Positions 1 through 8,847 of a stretch of 64,000 nt of DNA are shown here, in pieces. The notes beneath the pieces were generated by a model. It was not told the DNA's origin, searched no databases, and worked only from the letters and a program-made list of their open reading frames with translations. A program made the translations under genes and the position numbers. This DNA comes from Scatomonas sp963930955 (lineage in GTDB: Bacteria; Bacillota; Clostridia; Lachnospirales; Lachnospiraceae). The DNA is taken from assembly GCA_963930955.1 (NCBI GenBank), contig OZ006967.1:2480001-2544000 (forward strand), written 5' to 3'. The first letter of the stretch is position 1, and the number at the start of each line of letters is the position of its first letter.

Positions 1-1239
1 TTCGATCACGTCCACTTTCTCTTCCGGCTCCGCGATAATATCGTATCCCAGAGCGATCTCCTGGGCCTTTTCAAAATCAATTTCCTGGTTTACGGTTACC
101 ATAACCCCTTCCAGGAAGAGTTTTTTCACGATTACCGCCGGCTGCATCTTCATCTTTTCCGCCAGTTCCCGAATGGTCAGCTTCTCCGGCAGGGTGATCT
201 CCTTGATCTCCTCACGCTTTTCTTCCTTCGGTCTGTGCACCGGCTTCTGCAGGGCCTTGGGCAGCGTGTGCTGGGGCCTGCGTCCCTGGTTGGGCCGGTT
301 TCCGGTGCCGGTCCGGCGGTCGTTGGCAAACTTATTTTCTCTTAAAGAATCTTTATTTTTATCCTTGTCTCTGTCTTTGTAGCTGGTGGTGTCCCGGGAA
401 GGCTTGTTAAAGCCGATATCCATAACCTCCTGGGGCTTCCGTTCCCGATCTCCCCTGGGAGCTCTGTTCCGGCTGTCAAAAGTTCTTCTGCCCCCTTCTT
501 CTCTGCGGTCCGAACGACCGGCAAAGCCCGGACGGCTGCCCTGTCCCTGGGTTCTGTCTCCAAAACTTCTCTGAGGACGGTCTCCCTGGCGGCCTCCCTG
601 ATTCCGGTCCCCGAAGCTTCTCTGGGGACGATCCCCCTGGCGGCCTCCCTGATTCCGGTCCCCGAAACTTCTCTGGGGACGGTCTCCCTGGCGGCCTCCC
701 TGATTCCGGTCCCCGAAGCTTCTCTGGGGACGGTCTCCGCTCCGGTTTCCCTGGGGGCGGTCTCCGGCGGGACGCTGGGGACGATCCCCCTGGGCGCTCT
801 GGGCGCTTACCTGGGGACGGGCCTCTCGGGTCTCCTGCTGCGGCAGCTTTTCGCCGCTCTGCCCCTTTGCTGCAGGGCGGTTCTCAGGCTTCTCCTGGGA
901 CTTCTCTCCTCTCCGTTCCGGATGCTGCCGGTTCCCCGCCGGACGCTCCTGGAATCTTCTGGAGTTTTTTGCCTCCTTGGTGGTGGCGTTCTGGGGGCGG
1001 AACACCTGAATGATATTTTTCTTCTTATGGGCCTCAGGTTTCTTCTGGGCTGTCTCTGTTTTTTCTTCTTTTCCGGAGGGCTGGGCGGAAAATGCCTTTC
1101 TCACCATAGCCTCCTGGTTATCTTCCAGTGTACTCATATGGCTTTTAACCTCTATCTTCTTTTCTTTTAAAAATTCCATAACTGCTTTATTGTCTACACT
1201 TAACTCTTTGGCGAGCTCATGTATCCTGATTTTTGGCAT
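1..1239 (-). CDS. infB: Translation initiation factor IF-2, N-terminal part (cut by window edge)
   Basis: IF-2 is the GTPase that brings fMet-tRNA to the 30S subunit. Only the first 413 codons are present; the G domain lies beyond base 1. The N-terminus (PKIRIHELAKEL) is the first IF2_N domain, followed by a long Arg/Gly/Gln/Asp-rich low-complexity linker (about residues 60-330), then a second IF2_N-like segment (TIRELAEKMKMQPAVIVKKL) near the cut end. The ATG at 1239 was chosen because the family starts at this motif. The linker carries a 51-bp tandem repeat. It is the last visible gene of the minus-strand rimP-nusA-ylxR-ylxQ-infB operon. The identification is firm; full length cannot be judged. 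Confidence 0.93.
   Translation of the reverse strand, partial: MPKIRIHELAKELSVDNKAVMEFLKEKKIEVKSHMSTLEDNQEAMVRKAFSAQPSGKEEKTETAQKKPEAHKKKNIIQVFRPQNATTKEAKNSRRFQERPAGNRQHPERRGEKSQEKPENRPAAKGQSGEKLPQQETREARPQVSAQSAQGDRPQRPAGDRPQGNRSGDRPQRSFGDRNQGGRQGDRPQRSFGDRNQGGRQGDRPQRSFGDRNQGGRQGDRPQRSFGDRTQGQGSRPGFAGRSDRREEGGRRTFDSRNRAPRGDRERKPQEVMDIGFNKPSRDTTSYKDRDKDKNKDSLRENKFANDRRTGTGNRPNQGRRPQHTLPKALQKPVHRPKEEKREEIKEITLPEKLTIRELAEKMKMQPAVIVKKLFLEGVMVTVNQEIDFEKAQEIALGYDIIAEPEEKVDVIE
555..758 (-). repeat. 51-bp tandem repeat inside the infB linker
   Basis: Copies start at about 606, 657 and 708, with a degenerate copy before them. Each encodes a 17-residue unit of the form GDRPQRSFGDRNQGGRQ. The unit is a multiple of three, so copy-number change keeps the frame. 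Two successive copies differ by only a few bases, which suggests recent slippage or recombination. Confidence 0.85.
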
Positions 1240-1257
1240 CTGCTGCACCGACCTTTC

Positions 1258-1569
1258 CTACGACTTAACTTCCAGCTGTTTTCTGATCTCACGGGCAAGA
1301 TTCTCGTCCAGCACTGCAAGGCAGGCTCTGTATTCTCTTCCGATGGCCTTTCCCAGGGCTTCCCGGTCCAGAAAGCGGACCAGAGGCACCTGATAGTACG
1401 CGCACATATTCCGGAATTTTTTTTCTGTGTTGGGGGAAGCGTCCTGGGCCAGGATCAGCAGAAATGCTTTTCCCTGCTTCACGGCTTTCTCCGCCGCGTA
1501 CTCCCCGCTTCCGATCTTACCTGCTTTCATGGAGAGTCCGATCAGGAATCGGGCCTTTTTATTGTCCAA
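1258..1569 (-). CDS. ylxQ: L7Ae/L30e/S12e-family ribosomal/RNA-binding protein YlxQ
   Basis: A small (about 103 residue) protein of the L7Ae/L30e fold, usually encoded between nusA and infB in Firmicutes; members bind kink-turn RNA. The sequence has the expected NKKARFLIGLSMKAGK start and a C-terminal alpha/beta pattern. I place the start at a TTG (1569) that overlaps the end of ylxR. An AGGAG lies 10 bases upstream, whereas the longer in-frame start at 1599 would overlap ylxR by 41 bases. Translational coupling to ylxR is likely. The exact molecular role is not settled for the family. Confidence 0.82.
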   Translation of the reverse strand: MDNKKARFLIGLSMKAGKIGSGEYAAEKAVKQGKAFLLILAQDASPNTEKKFRNMCAYYQVPLVRFLDREALGKAIGREYRACLAVLDENLAREIRKQLEVKS

Positions 1570-1834
1570 GCTCTTCCATCTCCTTTCGGAGCTTTTCAAA
1601 AATCTCCGGCGGCACCGCTGCTCCCAGGGACCGCTGCAGCCCCTTGTTTTTCTCTGCTTTATCCAGACATTCCCGGCAGCCGCAAAGATAGGCGCCCCGG
1701 CCGTTCTTTCTGCCGGTGGCGTCCAGAACGATCTCTCCCTCCGGAGTCCGCAGAATCCGGATCAGCTCCTTTTTGTTCTTCATCTCTCCGCAGCCGACGC
1801 ACTTGCGCATCGGCACCTTACGCACTGTACTCAA
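1559..1834 (-). CDS. ylxR: YlxR family (DUF448) RNA-binding protein
   Basis: A 91-residue protein of the YlxR/DUF448 family. It carries the conserved MRKCVGC start, a GRGAYLCGCRECLDKA motif and the typical basic surface; the four or more cysteines are conserved in the Clostridia branch. The start codon is TTG at 1834, preceded by a GGAGG ribosome binding site. It lies between nusA and ylxQ in the translation/termination operon. Family members are described as RNA-binding proteins and as a nucleoid-associated regulator, but the function in this organism is unknown. Confidence 0.88.
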   Translation of the reverse strand: MSTVRKVPMRKCVGCGEMKNKKELIRILRTPEGEIVLDATGRKNGRGAYLCGCRECLDKAEKNKGLQRSLGAAVPPEIFEKLRKEMEELGQ

Positions 1835-1848
1835 CGAATCCCTCCTGC

Positions 1849-2994
1849 TTATTCTTCCGGCTGGCCGGCCTGCTCCTCCTCCAGAGGCTCCTCCTCATAG
1901 TCGGCATCCTCAAATTCTTCTTCGTACTCTTCTTCCTCGTAGTAGTCAAAGTCTCCTGCTTCCCGGGCCTGGGTCTCGCTCTTTATATCGATCTTGAAAC
2001 CGGTAAGTCTGGCGGCCAGTCGGGCGTTCTGTCCTTCCTTGCCGATGGCCAGGGACAGCTGATAATCCGGCACGATCACTTCCGCGGTTTTCTCATCCGG
2101 GTCCGCGGCCACAGAAATCACCTTGGCGGGAGAAAGGGCGTTTTCGATCAGGAGGGCCGGGTTTTCATCCCAGTTGATGATATCCATCTTTTCTCCGTGA
2201 AGCTCCTCCACCACAGCATTTACCCGGATGCCGTTGACTCCCACGCAGGCGCCTACCGCGTCTACATCCGGATCATTGCTCCAGACCGCGATCTTGGTTC
2301 TGGAACCGGCTTCCCTGGCAATGCTCTTGATCTCGATAATTCCCTCCCGAACCTCGGCTACCTCCGCCTCAAAGAGACGTTTTACCAGCTCCGGATGGGT
2401 TCTGGACACCAGGATCTTGGGCCCCTTGGGGGTATCCTTTACCTCCAGCACGTAAACCTTCAGACGCTCGTTGGGACGGTAGGTCTCACCCTTTACCATC
2501 TCGTTTTCCGTCAGCAGGGCGTCCACCCGGCCCAGATTAATGCTCAGATTTCTTCCTACATATCTCTGCACGATTCCGGTGATTACATCGTGCTCTTTCT
2601 CATAGTACTGGTTGTAGAGGGCGCTTCTCTCTTCCTCCCGGATTTTCTGCAGGATCACGTTCTTGGCGTTCTGGGTGGCGATCCGCCCGAATTCCTTGGA
2701 CTTAATCTCTACATTGACAATATCTCCCACCTCGTACTTGGGATCTTTCATCTTGGCGTCCGCCAGGCTGATCTGCAGGGCGGGATCTTCCACCTGCTCC
2801 ACAACCTCCCGCTGGGCAAATACGGAAAAATCTCCGGTTTCCGGATTGATATTCACCTTTACGTTGTCGGATTTTCCAAAGTGGTTCTTGCAGGCCTGCA
2901 GCAGAGACTGCTCAATGGCTTCCAGAAGCGTCTCCTTGCTGATGTTCTTTTCTTTTTCCAGAACATTCAGTGCCTCAATCAATTCTGTGTTCAT
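1849..2994 (-). CDS. nusA: Transcription termination/antitermination protein NusA
   Basis: NusA binds RNA polymerase and nascent RNA to control pausing, termination and antitermination. The 381 residues show the N-terminal RNAP-binding domain (about 1-125), an S1 domain (about 135-200, VITGIVQRYVGRNLSINLG) and two KH domains (about 200-345, with DPVDAVGACVG-like and IGKEGQNARLAARLTG motifs). A strongly acidic tail (about 350-381) follows. It has no C-terminal acidic repeats of the enterobacterial type, as usual for Firmicutes. The ATG at 2994 follows a CAGGAGGA site. It is the second gene of the rimP operon. Confidence 0.96.
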   Translation of the reverse strand: MNTELIEALNVLEKEKNISKETLLEAIEQSLLQACKNHFGKSDNVKVNINPETGDFSVFAQREVVEQVEDPALQISLADAKMKDPKYEVGDIVNVEIKSKEFGRIATQNAKNVILQKIREEERSALYNQYYEKEHDVITGIVQRYVGRNLSINLGRVDALLTENEMVKGETYRPNERLKVYVLEVKDTPKGPKILVSRTHPELVKRLFEAEVAEVREGIIEIKSIAREAGSRTKIAVWSNDPDVDAVGACVGVNGIRVNAVVEELHGEKMDIINWDENPALLIENALSPAKVISVAADPDEKTAEVIVPDYQLSLAIGKEGQNARLAARLTGFKIDIKSETQAREAGDFDYYEEEEYEEEFEDADYEEEPLEEEQAGQPEE

Positions 2995-3018
2995 TTTTTT
3001 CTCTTCCTCCTGATAAAT

Positions 3019-3486
3019 CTACAGATGAAATGCCAGACGGATCAGCGCCAGGTCTGCTTTCGCAAAAGTCATCTCCAGGCCCTCTTCCGTGCAGATGGTC
3101 ACACTGTTATCATCGTATGCCTGCAGGATCCCGTAAAATTCCTTTTTCCCGTCTATAGGGCGGAAAGTCCGGATCTCCAGTTCCTTTCCCATACTCCTGC
3201 GGTAATCTTTTTCTTTCTTCAGCGGGCGTCCCAGGCCCGGTGAGCTGACCTCCATAATATAGGAATCTTCAATGAAATCCTCCTGGTCCAGCCGGTCGCT
3301 GAAAGCCCGGCTTACCAGCTCGCAGTCGTCCACCGTGATGCCGCCTTCCTTGTCGATGTAGGCTCTCAGATACCAGTTTCCGGCTTCTTTCACATACTCC
3401 ACATCCACCAGTTCAAACCCGTGGGATTCCACGATCGGCATCAGAAGTTCCTCCGCCTTTTTTTCATAGGTCTCTCTTCTGCTCAT
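3019..3486 (-). CDS. rimP: Ribosome maturation factor RimP
   Basis: RimP assists assembly of the 30S subunit. The 155 residues contain the N-terminal alpha/beta domain (GFELVDVEYVKEAGNWYLR, near 19-37), the ISPGLGRPL-like signature (SSPGLGRPLKKEKDY) and a C-terminal SH3-like domain. It is the promoter-proximal gene of the rimP-nusA-ylxR-ylxQ-infB operon. A near-consensus promoter and a GC-rich leader hairpin precede it. The ATG at 3486 follows an AAGGTGGTG site. Confidence 0.95.
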   Translation of the reverse strand: MSRRETYEKKAEELLMPIVESHGFELVDVEYVKEAGNWYLRAYIDKEGGITVDDCELVSRAFSDRLDQEDFIEDSYIMEVSSPGLGRPLKKEKDYRRSMGKELEIRTFRPIDGKKEFYGILQAYDDNSVTICTEEGLEMTFAKADLALIRLAFHL

Positions 3487-3517
3487 CTTCTCACCACCTT
3501 TGTCCGCTCAACAAAGA

Positions 3518-3539
3518 AGAGTGGACCTGCGTCCACTCT
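3518..3539 (-). promoter_or_regulatory. Leader hairpin of the rimP-nusA operon
   Basis: A perfect 9-bp stem (AGAGTGGAC / GTCCACTCT) with a four-base loop lies in the 5' untranslated region, between the promoter and rimP. No T-run follows, so it is not an intrinsic terminator. It may be a structured leader or protein site; which one is not decidable from sequence. Confidence 0.6.
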
Positions 3540-3568
3540 CCAACTAGTAACATCATTAAACGTATACA

Positions 3569-3596
3569 GTATAGCACCCGAAAATACTGATTGCAA
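3569..3596 (-). promoter_or_regulatory. Sigma-A promoter of the rimP-nusA-infB operon
   Basis: On the minus strand TTGCAA (-35, 3591-3596) and TATACT (-10, 3569-3574) are separated by 16-17 bases. The predicted start lies about 75 bases upstream of rimP. Confidence 0.8.
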
Positions 3597-3634
3597 GGGA
3601 TTTTTACGAATTACCGGGGATTTTCCCTGTTTTC

Positions 3635-4474
3635 TCAGCTCTGCTGCCGATTCCGGATATGCACGTCCAGCTGATTATAGGGAATCTCGATCCCCTCTCC
3701 GTCAAAGCTTTCTTTGATCTTTTCATTCATATCCCATTTGGCCGGCCAGTAATCTTCCGTCCGGACCCAGGCCCGGAAACCGATGACCACGGAGCTGTCT
3801 CCCAGAGAATCCACAAACACCTGGCGCTCCTCCGCCTCGATCCTGGGATCCTCCTCCAGCAGACGGGTCAGAACCGCTTTTGCCTTTTTCAGATCCGTCC
3901 GGTAGGAAACCCCCACTTTGATCTCCAGCTTTCTTTTCTCCATGGAAGTCACGTTGGTGATGGTATTATCCGTCAAAAGCGCGTTGGGGATCTTCACCAC
4001 CTGATTATCCACCGTGGTAATGGTGGTATAGTACATCTCAATTTTGCGGACGGTTCCCTCCACCCCTTCCTCCGGCACCAGGATATAATCCCCCGCCCGG
4101 AAAGGCTTCAGAAAAAGGATCAGGATCCCCCCGGCAAAGTTGGAAAGCCCTCCCTTCAGCGCCAGGGAAATCGCTACGCCTGCGGAGGCGATTCCCGCGG
4201 CAATGGAGGCTTCCGAGATAATGCCCAGCTGCACGATCATGGTAACCACTGTCAGGATCAGGATCCCGTAATACAGAAGGGAGATCACAAAGCTGGTAAG
4301 GGACGCATCCACGCGGAACCGTTCCATCCGCTCACGGAGCCACCGGCAAAGTTTCCTGGTAATCTTGCGGATCAGGATAAAGAGAACAATGCAGATGGCA
4401 AATTTGATCAAAAAGTTAAAGACTGCTCCGCCGGTGGTTCGAATCCAGTTTTCTACATCCGCCCAGGTTATCAT
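3635..4474 (-). CDS. MscS-family small-conductance mechanosensitive channel
   Basis: A 279-residue inner-membrane channel that releases solutes on hypo-osmotic shock. Transmembrane segments are at about 17-36, 60-82 and the pore-lining helix TM3 (GIASAGVAISLALKGGLSNF, about 92-111). The conserved beta domain follows (GDYILVPEEGVEGTVRKI, VKIPNALL) and then the alpha/beta C-terminal domain. Length and order match the MscS core (YkuT/MscS type). It starts 6 bases after glgB ends, so the two are probably cotranscribed, perhaps only because of position. No terminator is visible before the rimP promoter. Confidence 0.92.
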   Translation of the reverse strand: MITWADVENWIRTTGGAVFNFLIKFAICIVLFILIRKITRKLCRWLRERMERFRVDASLTSFVISLLYYGILILTVVTMIVQLGIISEASIAAGIASAGVAISLALKGGLSNFAGGILILFLKPFRAGDYILVPEEGVEGTVRKIEMYYTTITTVDNQVVKIPNALLTDNTITNVTSMEKRKLEIKVGVSYRTDLKKAKAVLTRLLEEDPRIEAEERQVFVDSLGDSSVVIGFRAWVRTEDYWPAKWDMNEKIKESFDGEGIEIPYNQLDVHIRNRQQS

Positions 4475-4480
4475 TCCGGT

Positions 4481-6787
4481 TTATTTCTCCTCTTTTTCCA
4501 TTTTTTCCTGGAGTTCCTTCTTCAGATCTCTCTTTCTGGCCGCCTGGCGCTTCTTCCCTTTGGCGGTTTTATTGTCCGAGATTTTCTCCACCACCTTTGT
4601 ATACTGGAAGACCGCCATGCCCAGGGGCGGGATCTTGACTTTTATGGACTGTTTCCTTTCATCCCACTCCAGATCCCGGCTCATCTTTACCCGGGGATTC
4701 ACCTGTCCGCCGCCGCCATAGGCCGCGGCATCGCTGTTGAAGATTTCTTTATATTTTCCCGGATAGGGAACGCCGATCTGATAGTCCTCGTAAAGTACAT
4801 TGGAAAAGTTGCAGACCACCAGCAGGGTATCTTCTTCTTTTTCTGTTTTCCGCAGAAAGATCAGCAGATTCTTCTCCCATTCCAGGCAGTTAATCCACTC
4901 AAAGCCTTCCGGCTTGAAATCCTCCCGGTAAAGAGCCGGGCAGCTTCTGTACAGCTGCAGCAGGGCTTTCATATACGCCTTCATCTGCACATGCTGGGGA
5001 TAATCCAGCGCTTTCCAGTCCAGCTCCCCTTTTTCATTCCATTCCTGATCCTGGGCAAAGTCCTGCCCCATAAAGATCAGTTTCTTGCCCGGGTGGGCCG
5101 TCAGGTATCCGAAAGCCAGCCGCAGATTGGCCAGCTTCTGCTCATACTCTCCCGGCATCTTGGACACCAGGGTGCCTTTGCCGTGAACCACCTCGTCGTG
5201 GGAAAAGCTCAGCAGGAACCGTTCGCTGTAATTGTAGATCATGCTGAAGGTCAGTTCATCGTGGTGCGTGCCCCGGAAAACAGGGTCGTAACCCATGTAT
5301 CCCAGAAAATCGTTCATCCACCCCATGTTCCATTTATAATCAAAGCCCAGTCCTTCCTCTTCCAGATCTCCCGTGATCCTTGGCCAGGCCGTGGACTCCT
5401 CAGCGATAAGCAGCGCCGAAGGATATTTCTTTTTGAAGATGGAGTTCAGATGCTTCAGGAACTCAATGGCTTCCAGATTCTCATTGCCCCCGTAAATATT
5501 GGCCACCCATTCTCCATCCTGCTTTCCATAGTCCAGGTACAGCATGGAGGCCACCGCATCCATGCGGATGCCGTCCGCATGGTATTTATCCGCCCAGAAC
5601 AGGGCGTTGGCGATCAGGAAGTTCCGCACTTCCGGCCTGCCGTAATTATAGATCAGGGTGCCCCAGTGGGGATGAGAGCCCTTCCGGGGATCCAGATGCT
5701 CATAGAGACAGGTGCCGTCAAAAGCAGCCAGCCCGAAGGTATCTCTGGGGAAGTGGGCCGGCACCCAGTCCAGGATCACGCCGATCCCTTCCCGGTGCAT
5801 GTAGTCCATGAAATACATAAAGTCCTCCGGCCTGCCGTAACGGCTGGTGGGAGCGTAATATCCCGTCACCTGATAGCCCCAGGACTCATCCAGGGGATGC
5901 TCCATCACCGGCATCAGTTCGATATGGGTGTATCCCATTTCCTTCACGTACTCTGCCAGCATGGGGGCCAGTTCCCGGTAAGTATAGAATTCCCGGTCTT
6001 CTTCCCCGGGTTTTCTCCAGGAGCCCAGATGCACCTCGTATACAAACATGGGAGCTTCATAGCTCTGCTTCTGCTCCCTCTGCTTCATCCACGCCTGATC
6101 CTGCCACTGATAGGCGGAAAGATCCTCCACCACCGAGGCGGTGTCGGGACGGAGTTCCGTTCCGTTGGCATAGGGGTCGGCTTTCAGATAGGTGAGTTCT
6201 CCCTTGGCTTTTATTTCGTATTTATAGAGAGCTCCCTTCTGGAGTCCCGGAACAAACAGTTCAAAAATCCCGGAATCCAGGCAGTGCATCTGGCAGGTTC
6301 TTCCGTCCCAGTTGTTAAAGTCGCCCACTACGGAAACCCGCATGGCGTTGGGAGCCCAGACTGCGAAGTATACCCCCTGCACCCCGTCAATGGTCATAGG
6401 ATGAGCGCCCAGCTTCTCATAAATATCGTAGCAGATCCCGGCGTTAAACCGGGCTTCTTCTTTGGTCGTGATCTGGCAGGGAAAGGCATAGGGGTCAAAA
6501 ACCTCCCGTCCCGTTTTTTTATCTCCCAGAACAAATGTATATTTCGGTATGGTCTGTCCGGGAAGAAGTATGGCGAAAAAGCCGCTGTCCTCCTCGGTCA
6601 TGGGGTGGCAGCGCTTATCGGAAAGGGTCTTTAAATACACCTTCTCTTCCCCGGGGAAATAGCACTGCACCAGGATCCCCTCCGGCACCGTCCGGGGGCC
6701 CAGGATATTCCGGGGATACTTTTCCTCCGAATACTGCACGGCCTCAATCTCCGCCCAGTCCATGTAATCATACAGCTTGTCCTCCAT
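4481..6787 (-). CDS. glgB: 1,4-alpha-glucan branching enzyme (GH13)
   Basis: Transfers a segment of an alpha-1,4 glucan chain to a 6-hydroxyl to make glycogen branches. The 768 residues include an N-terminal GlgB N-domain, a CBM48 module (VYFAVWAPNAMRVSVVGDFN, about 144-163) and the GH13 barrel. Catalytic signatures are DGIRMDAV (nucleophile Asp), AEESTAWP (acid/base Glu) and SFSHDEVVHG (stabilising Asp). The C-terminal beta domain ends in a Lys/Glu-rich tail of about 40 residues not typical of the family. No other glycogen gene is nearby, so it is an isolated glg gene. Confidence 0.95.
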   Translation of the reverse strand: MEDKLYDYMDWAEIEAVQYSEEKYPRNILGPRTVPEGILVQCYFPGEEKVYLKTLSDKRCHPMTEEDSGFFAILLPGQTIPKYTFVLGDKKTGREVFDPYAFPCQITTKEEARFNAGICYDIYEKLGAHPMTIDGVQGVYFAVWAPNAMRVSVVGDFNNWDGRTCQMHCLDSGIFELFVPGLQKGALYKYEIKAKGELTYLKADPYANGTELRPDTASVVEDLSAYQWQDQAWMKQREQKQSYEAPMFVYEVHLGSWRKPGEEDREFYTYRELAPMLAEYVKEMGYTHIELMPVMEHPLDESWGYQVTGYYAPTSRYGRPEDFMYFMDYMHREGIGVILDWVPAHFPRDTFGLAAFDGTCLYEHLDPRKGSHPHWGTLIYNYGRPEVRNFLIANALFWADKYHADGIRMDAVASMLYLDYGKQDGEWVANIYGGNENLEAIEFLKHLNSIFKKKYPSALLIAEESTAWPRITGDLEEEGLGFDYKWNMGWMNDFLGYMGYDPVFRGTHHDELTFSMIYNYSERFLLSFSHDEVVHGKGTLVSKMPGEYEQKLANLRLAFGYLTAHPGKKLIFMGQDFAQDQEWNEKGELDWKALDYPQHVQMKAYMKALLQLYRSCPALYREDFKPEGFEWINCLEWEKNLLIFLRKTEKEEDTLLVVCNFSNVLYEDYQIGVPYPGKYKEIFNSDAAAYGGGGQVNPRVKMSRDLEWDERKQSIKVKIPPLGMAVFQYTKVVEKISDNKTAKGKKRQAARKRDLKKELQEKMEKEEK

Positions 6788-6806
6788 ACGAACTTCCTCC
6801 CTCCTC

Positions 6807-8693
6807 TTATGCCGGATCTGCTCCGGTCTCTGCTTCTTCTGATTTTGTGGTGGTCAGCTCCTCCGGCTTCCGGCTCAGAATCTCCATAAACTCTTCTCCG
6901 GTAATCGTCTCTTTTTCATACAGATATTTTGCCAGTTCGTGAAGCTTGGGCATATTTGCCTTTACGATCTCCACCGCCCGCTCATAGGCTTTCTTTACCA
7001 GGGCCACTACCATGGCGTCGATTCTGGCCGAGGTAGATTCGGAGCACATGAGAGCCACGTCTCCCCCCAGATACTGGTTGGTCACCGTCTCAAAGGCTAC
7101 CATGCCGAAATCCTCGCTCATGCCGAAGCGGCTGATCATGGCCCGGGCCAGCTTGGTGGCCTGCTCGATATCGTTGGCGGCTCCGGTAGTAATGGAATGG
7201 AACACCAGATCCTCCGCTACCCGGCCGCCGGTAAAGGTGGCGATGCGGTTGTCCAGTTCCTCCTGGCTCATAAGATTGTGATCGTCCTCGTCCACCTGCA
7301 TGGTGTATCCAAGAGCTCCGGAAGTTCTGGGGATAATGGTGATCTTGGTCACCGGAGCCGAATGGCTCTGCATAGCCGCCACCAGAGCGTGTCCCGTCTC
7401 GTGATAGGCAACGATCAGTTTTTCTTTATCTGTAAGGATCTTATTCTTCTTCTGATATCCGGCGATGACAACCTCCACGCTTTCCTCCAGATCCGCCTGG
7501 CACACAAACTTCCGTCCGTCCCGGACCGCCCGCAGGGCCGCCTCGTTGATCATGTTGGCCAGCTCCGCGCCGCTGGCTCCGGAGGCCAGCCGGGCTACCG
7601 CTCCGAAATCCACGTTGTCGCTGATCTTGATCTTTTTGGCGTGAAGCCGCAGGATCTCCTCCCGGCCTTTCATGTCCGGCAGCTCCACCGGCACCCGGCG
7701 GTCAAAACGGCCGGGCCGGAGCAGGGCCGGATCCAGGGAATCCGGACGGTTGGTAGCCGCCAGAATGATAACGCCCTTGCGTCCGTCAAATCCATCCATT
7801 TCAGAAAGCAGCTGGTTCAGGGTCTGCTCCCGCTCGTCATTGCCGGAAAGCCCGCCCCCGTCACGCTTCTTGCCGATGGTGTCGATCTCATCAATAAATA
7901 CGATACAGGGAGCCTTCTCATTGGCCTGCTTAAACAGGTCCCGGACCTTGGCAGCCCCCATACCTACAAACATTTCCACAAACTCGGAACCGGAGATAGA
8001 GAAGAAAGGCACGTTGGCCTCCCCGGCCACCGCCTTGGCCAGCAGGGTCTTACCGGTTCCGGGAGGTCCCACCAGCAAAGCGCCCTTGGGCATTCTGGCG
8101 CCGATCTCCGTATATTTTCCCGGATTGTGGAGAAAATCCACGATCTCCGTCAGGATCTCTTTTGCCTCATCCTCCCCGGCCACATCGGAGAACTTGATCC
8201 CGGTCTCCGACTGGACATAGATCTTGGCATTGCTCTTGCCAAAGCTCATGGCATTGCCCATGCCGTCTCCCATGCGCTTCATCATGGACCGCATCAGCAG
8301 CTGCCCCACAAGAATGATCAGGAAAATGGGCAGAACCATGGAGATCAGGAAGCTGACAATGGGATTCATCTCCTCCACAATGGGGGAAGAGAACTCTTCC
8401 AGACCTGCTTCCAGGAGACGGTCTGTGAGTTTATAGTCATCCATGAGGCCTGTTTCGTAATACTGTTCCGGCTGCTGGGTGTCGCCAAAGGTGATGACGC
8501 CCCCCTGCCAGTCCACCTCCACCTCTTTAATCTCCCCGTCATTCAGCATCTGGATGAAGGTGCCGTATCCTACCTCTTCCACCTTCGGCTGGGTCAGCCG
8601 GGGCAGCAGGATCAAATTTAAAAGCAAAAGCACGACCAAGGCAATCCCGTAGTAAAACATGATCGGCCGCTTTGGAGTCTTAACCTCCCGCAT
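6807..8693 (-). CDS. ftsH: ATP-dependent zinc metalloprotease FtsH
   Basis: Membrane-anchored AAA+ protease that degrades membrane and short-lived cytosolic proteins. Features: TM1 near the N-terminus (MFYYGIALVVLLLLNLI), an extracytoplasmic domain and TM2 (IVSFLISMVLPIFLIILVG). Walker A is GPPGTGKT, Walker B IVFIDEID, followed by the SRH and the zinc motif HETGH (HEXGH). The ATG at 8693 is preferred: it follows AGGAGGAATAGG, and the upstream in-frame ATG (8729) would lie before the predicted transcription start. This gives 628 residues. It has its own promoter. Confidence 0.96.
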   Translation of the reverse strand: MREVKTPKRPIMFYYGIALVVLLLLNLILLPRLTQPKVEEVGYGTFIQMLNDGEIKEVEVDWQGGVITFGDTQQPEQYYETGLMDDYKLTDRLLEAGLEEFSSPIVEEMNPIVSFLISMVLPIFLIILVGQLLMRSMMKRMGDGMGNAMSFGKSNAKIYVQSETGIKFSDVAGEDEAKEILTEIVDFLHNPGKYTEIGARMPKGALLVGPPGTGKTLLAKAVAGEANVPFFSISGSEFVEMFVGMGAAKVRDLFKQANEKAPCIVFIDEIDTIGKKRDGGGLSGNDEREQTLNQLLSEMDGFDGRKGVIILAATNRPDSLDPALLRPGRFDRRVPVELPDMKGREEILRLHAKKIKISDNVDFGAVARLASGASGAELANMINEAALRAVRDGRKFVCQADLEESVEVVIAGYQKKNKILTDKEKLIVAYHETGHALVAAMQSHSAPVTKITIIPRTSGALGYTMQVDEDDHNLMSQEELDNRIATFTGGRVAEDLVFHSITTGAANDIEQATKLARAMISRFGMSEDFGMVAFETVTNQYLGGDVALMCSESTSARIDAMVVALVKKAYERAVEIVKANMPKLHELAKYLYEKETITGEEFMEILSRKPEELTTTKSEEAETGADPA

Positions 8694-8731
8694 ATTTATC
8701 CTATTCCTCCTATTTTCAATGTCTCGCATTC

Positions 8732-8760
8732 AGTATCCGCTAACCGACCCGCAAAGTCAA
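8732..8760 (-). promoter_or_regulatory. ftsH promoter
   Basis: TTGACT (-35, 8755-8760) and GATACT (-10, 8732-8737) on the minus strand with a 17-base spacer. Transcription would begin near 8725, which rules out the ATG at 8729 as the ftsH start. Confidence 0.75.
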
Positions 8761-8847
8761 GCGAAACCCTGAAATTTCACGAAATCTTCATGTTTTTCAG
8801 ATTTTGTTAAAGGATTGAAAGAAAGCGGCGGGCCCGGCGGAAACGAT

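Noticed and set aside
1219..3243. 674-residue open frame on the plus strand
   Set aside because: It lies antisense to ylxQ, ylxR, nusA and rimP, whose products are recognised families; the frame is open only because of GC-rich codon use.
3659..6634. 991-residue open frame on the plus strand
   Set aside because: Antisense to the MscS and glgB genes; no domain, His/Gly/Pro-rich composition typical of a shadow frame.
6939..8621. 560-residue open frame on the plus strand
   Set aside because: Shadow of ftsH on the opposite strand, with no recognisable motif.
8815..8847. Terminator after greA
   Set aside because: GC-rich sequence with a CGGGCCCG palindrome, but the stem is too short and no T-run follows.
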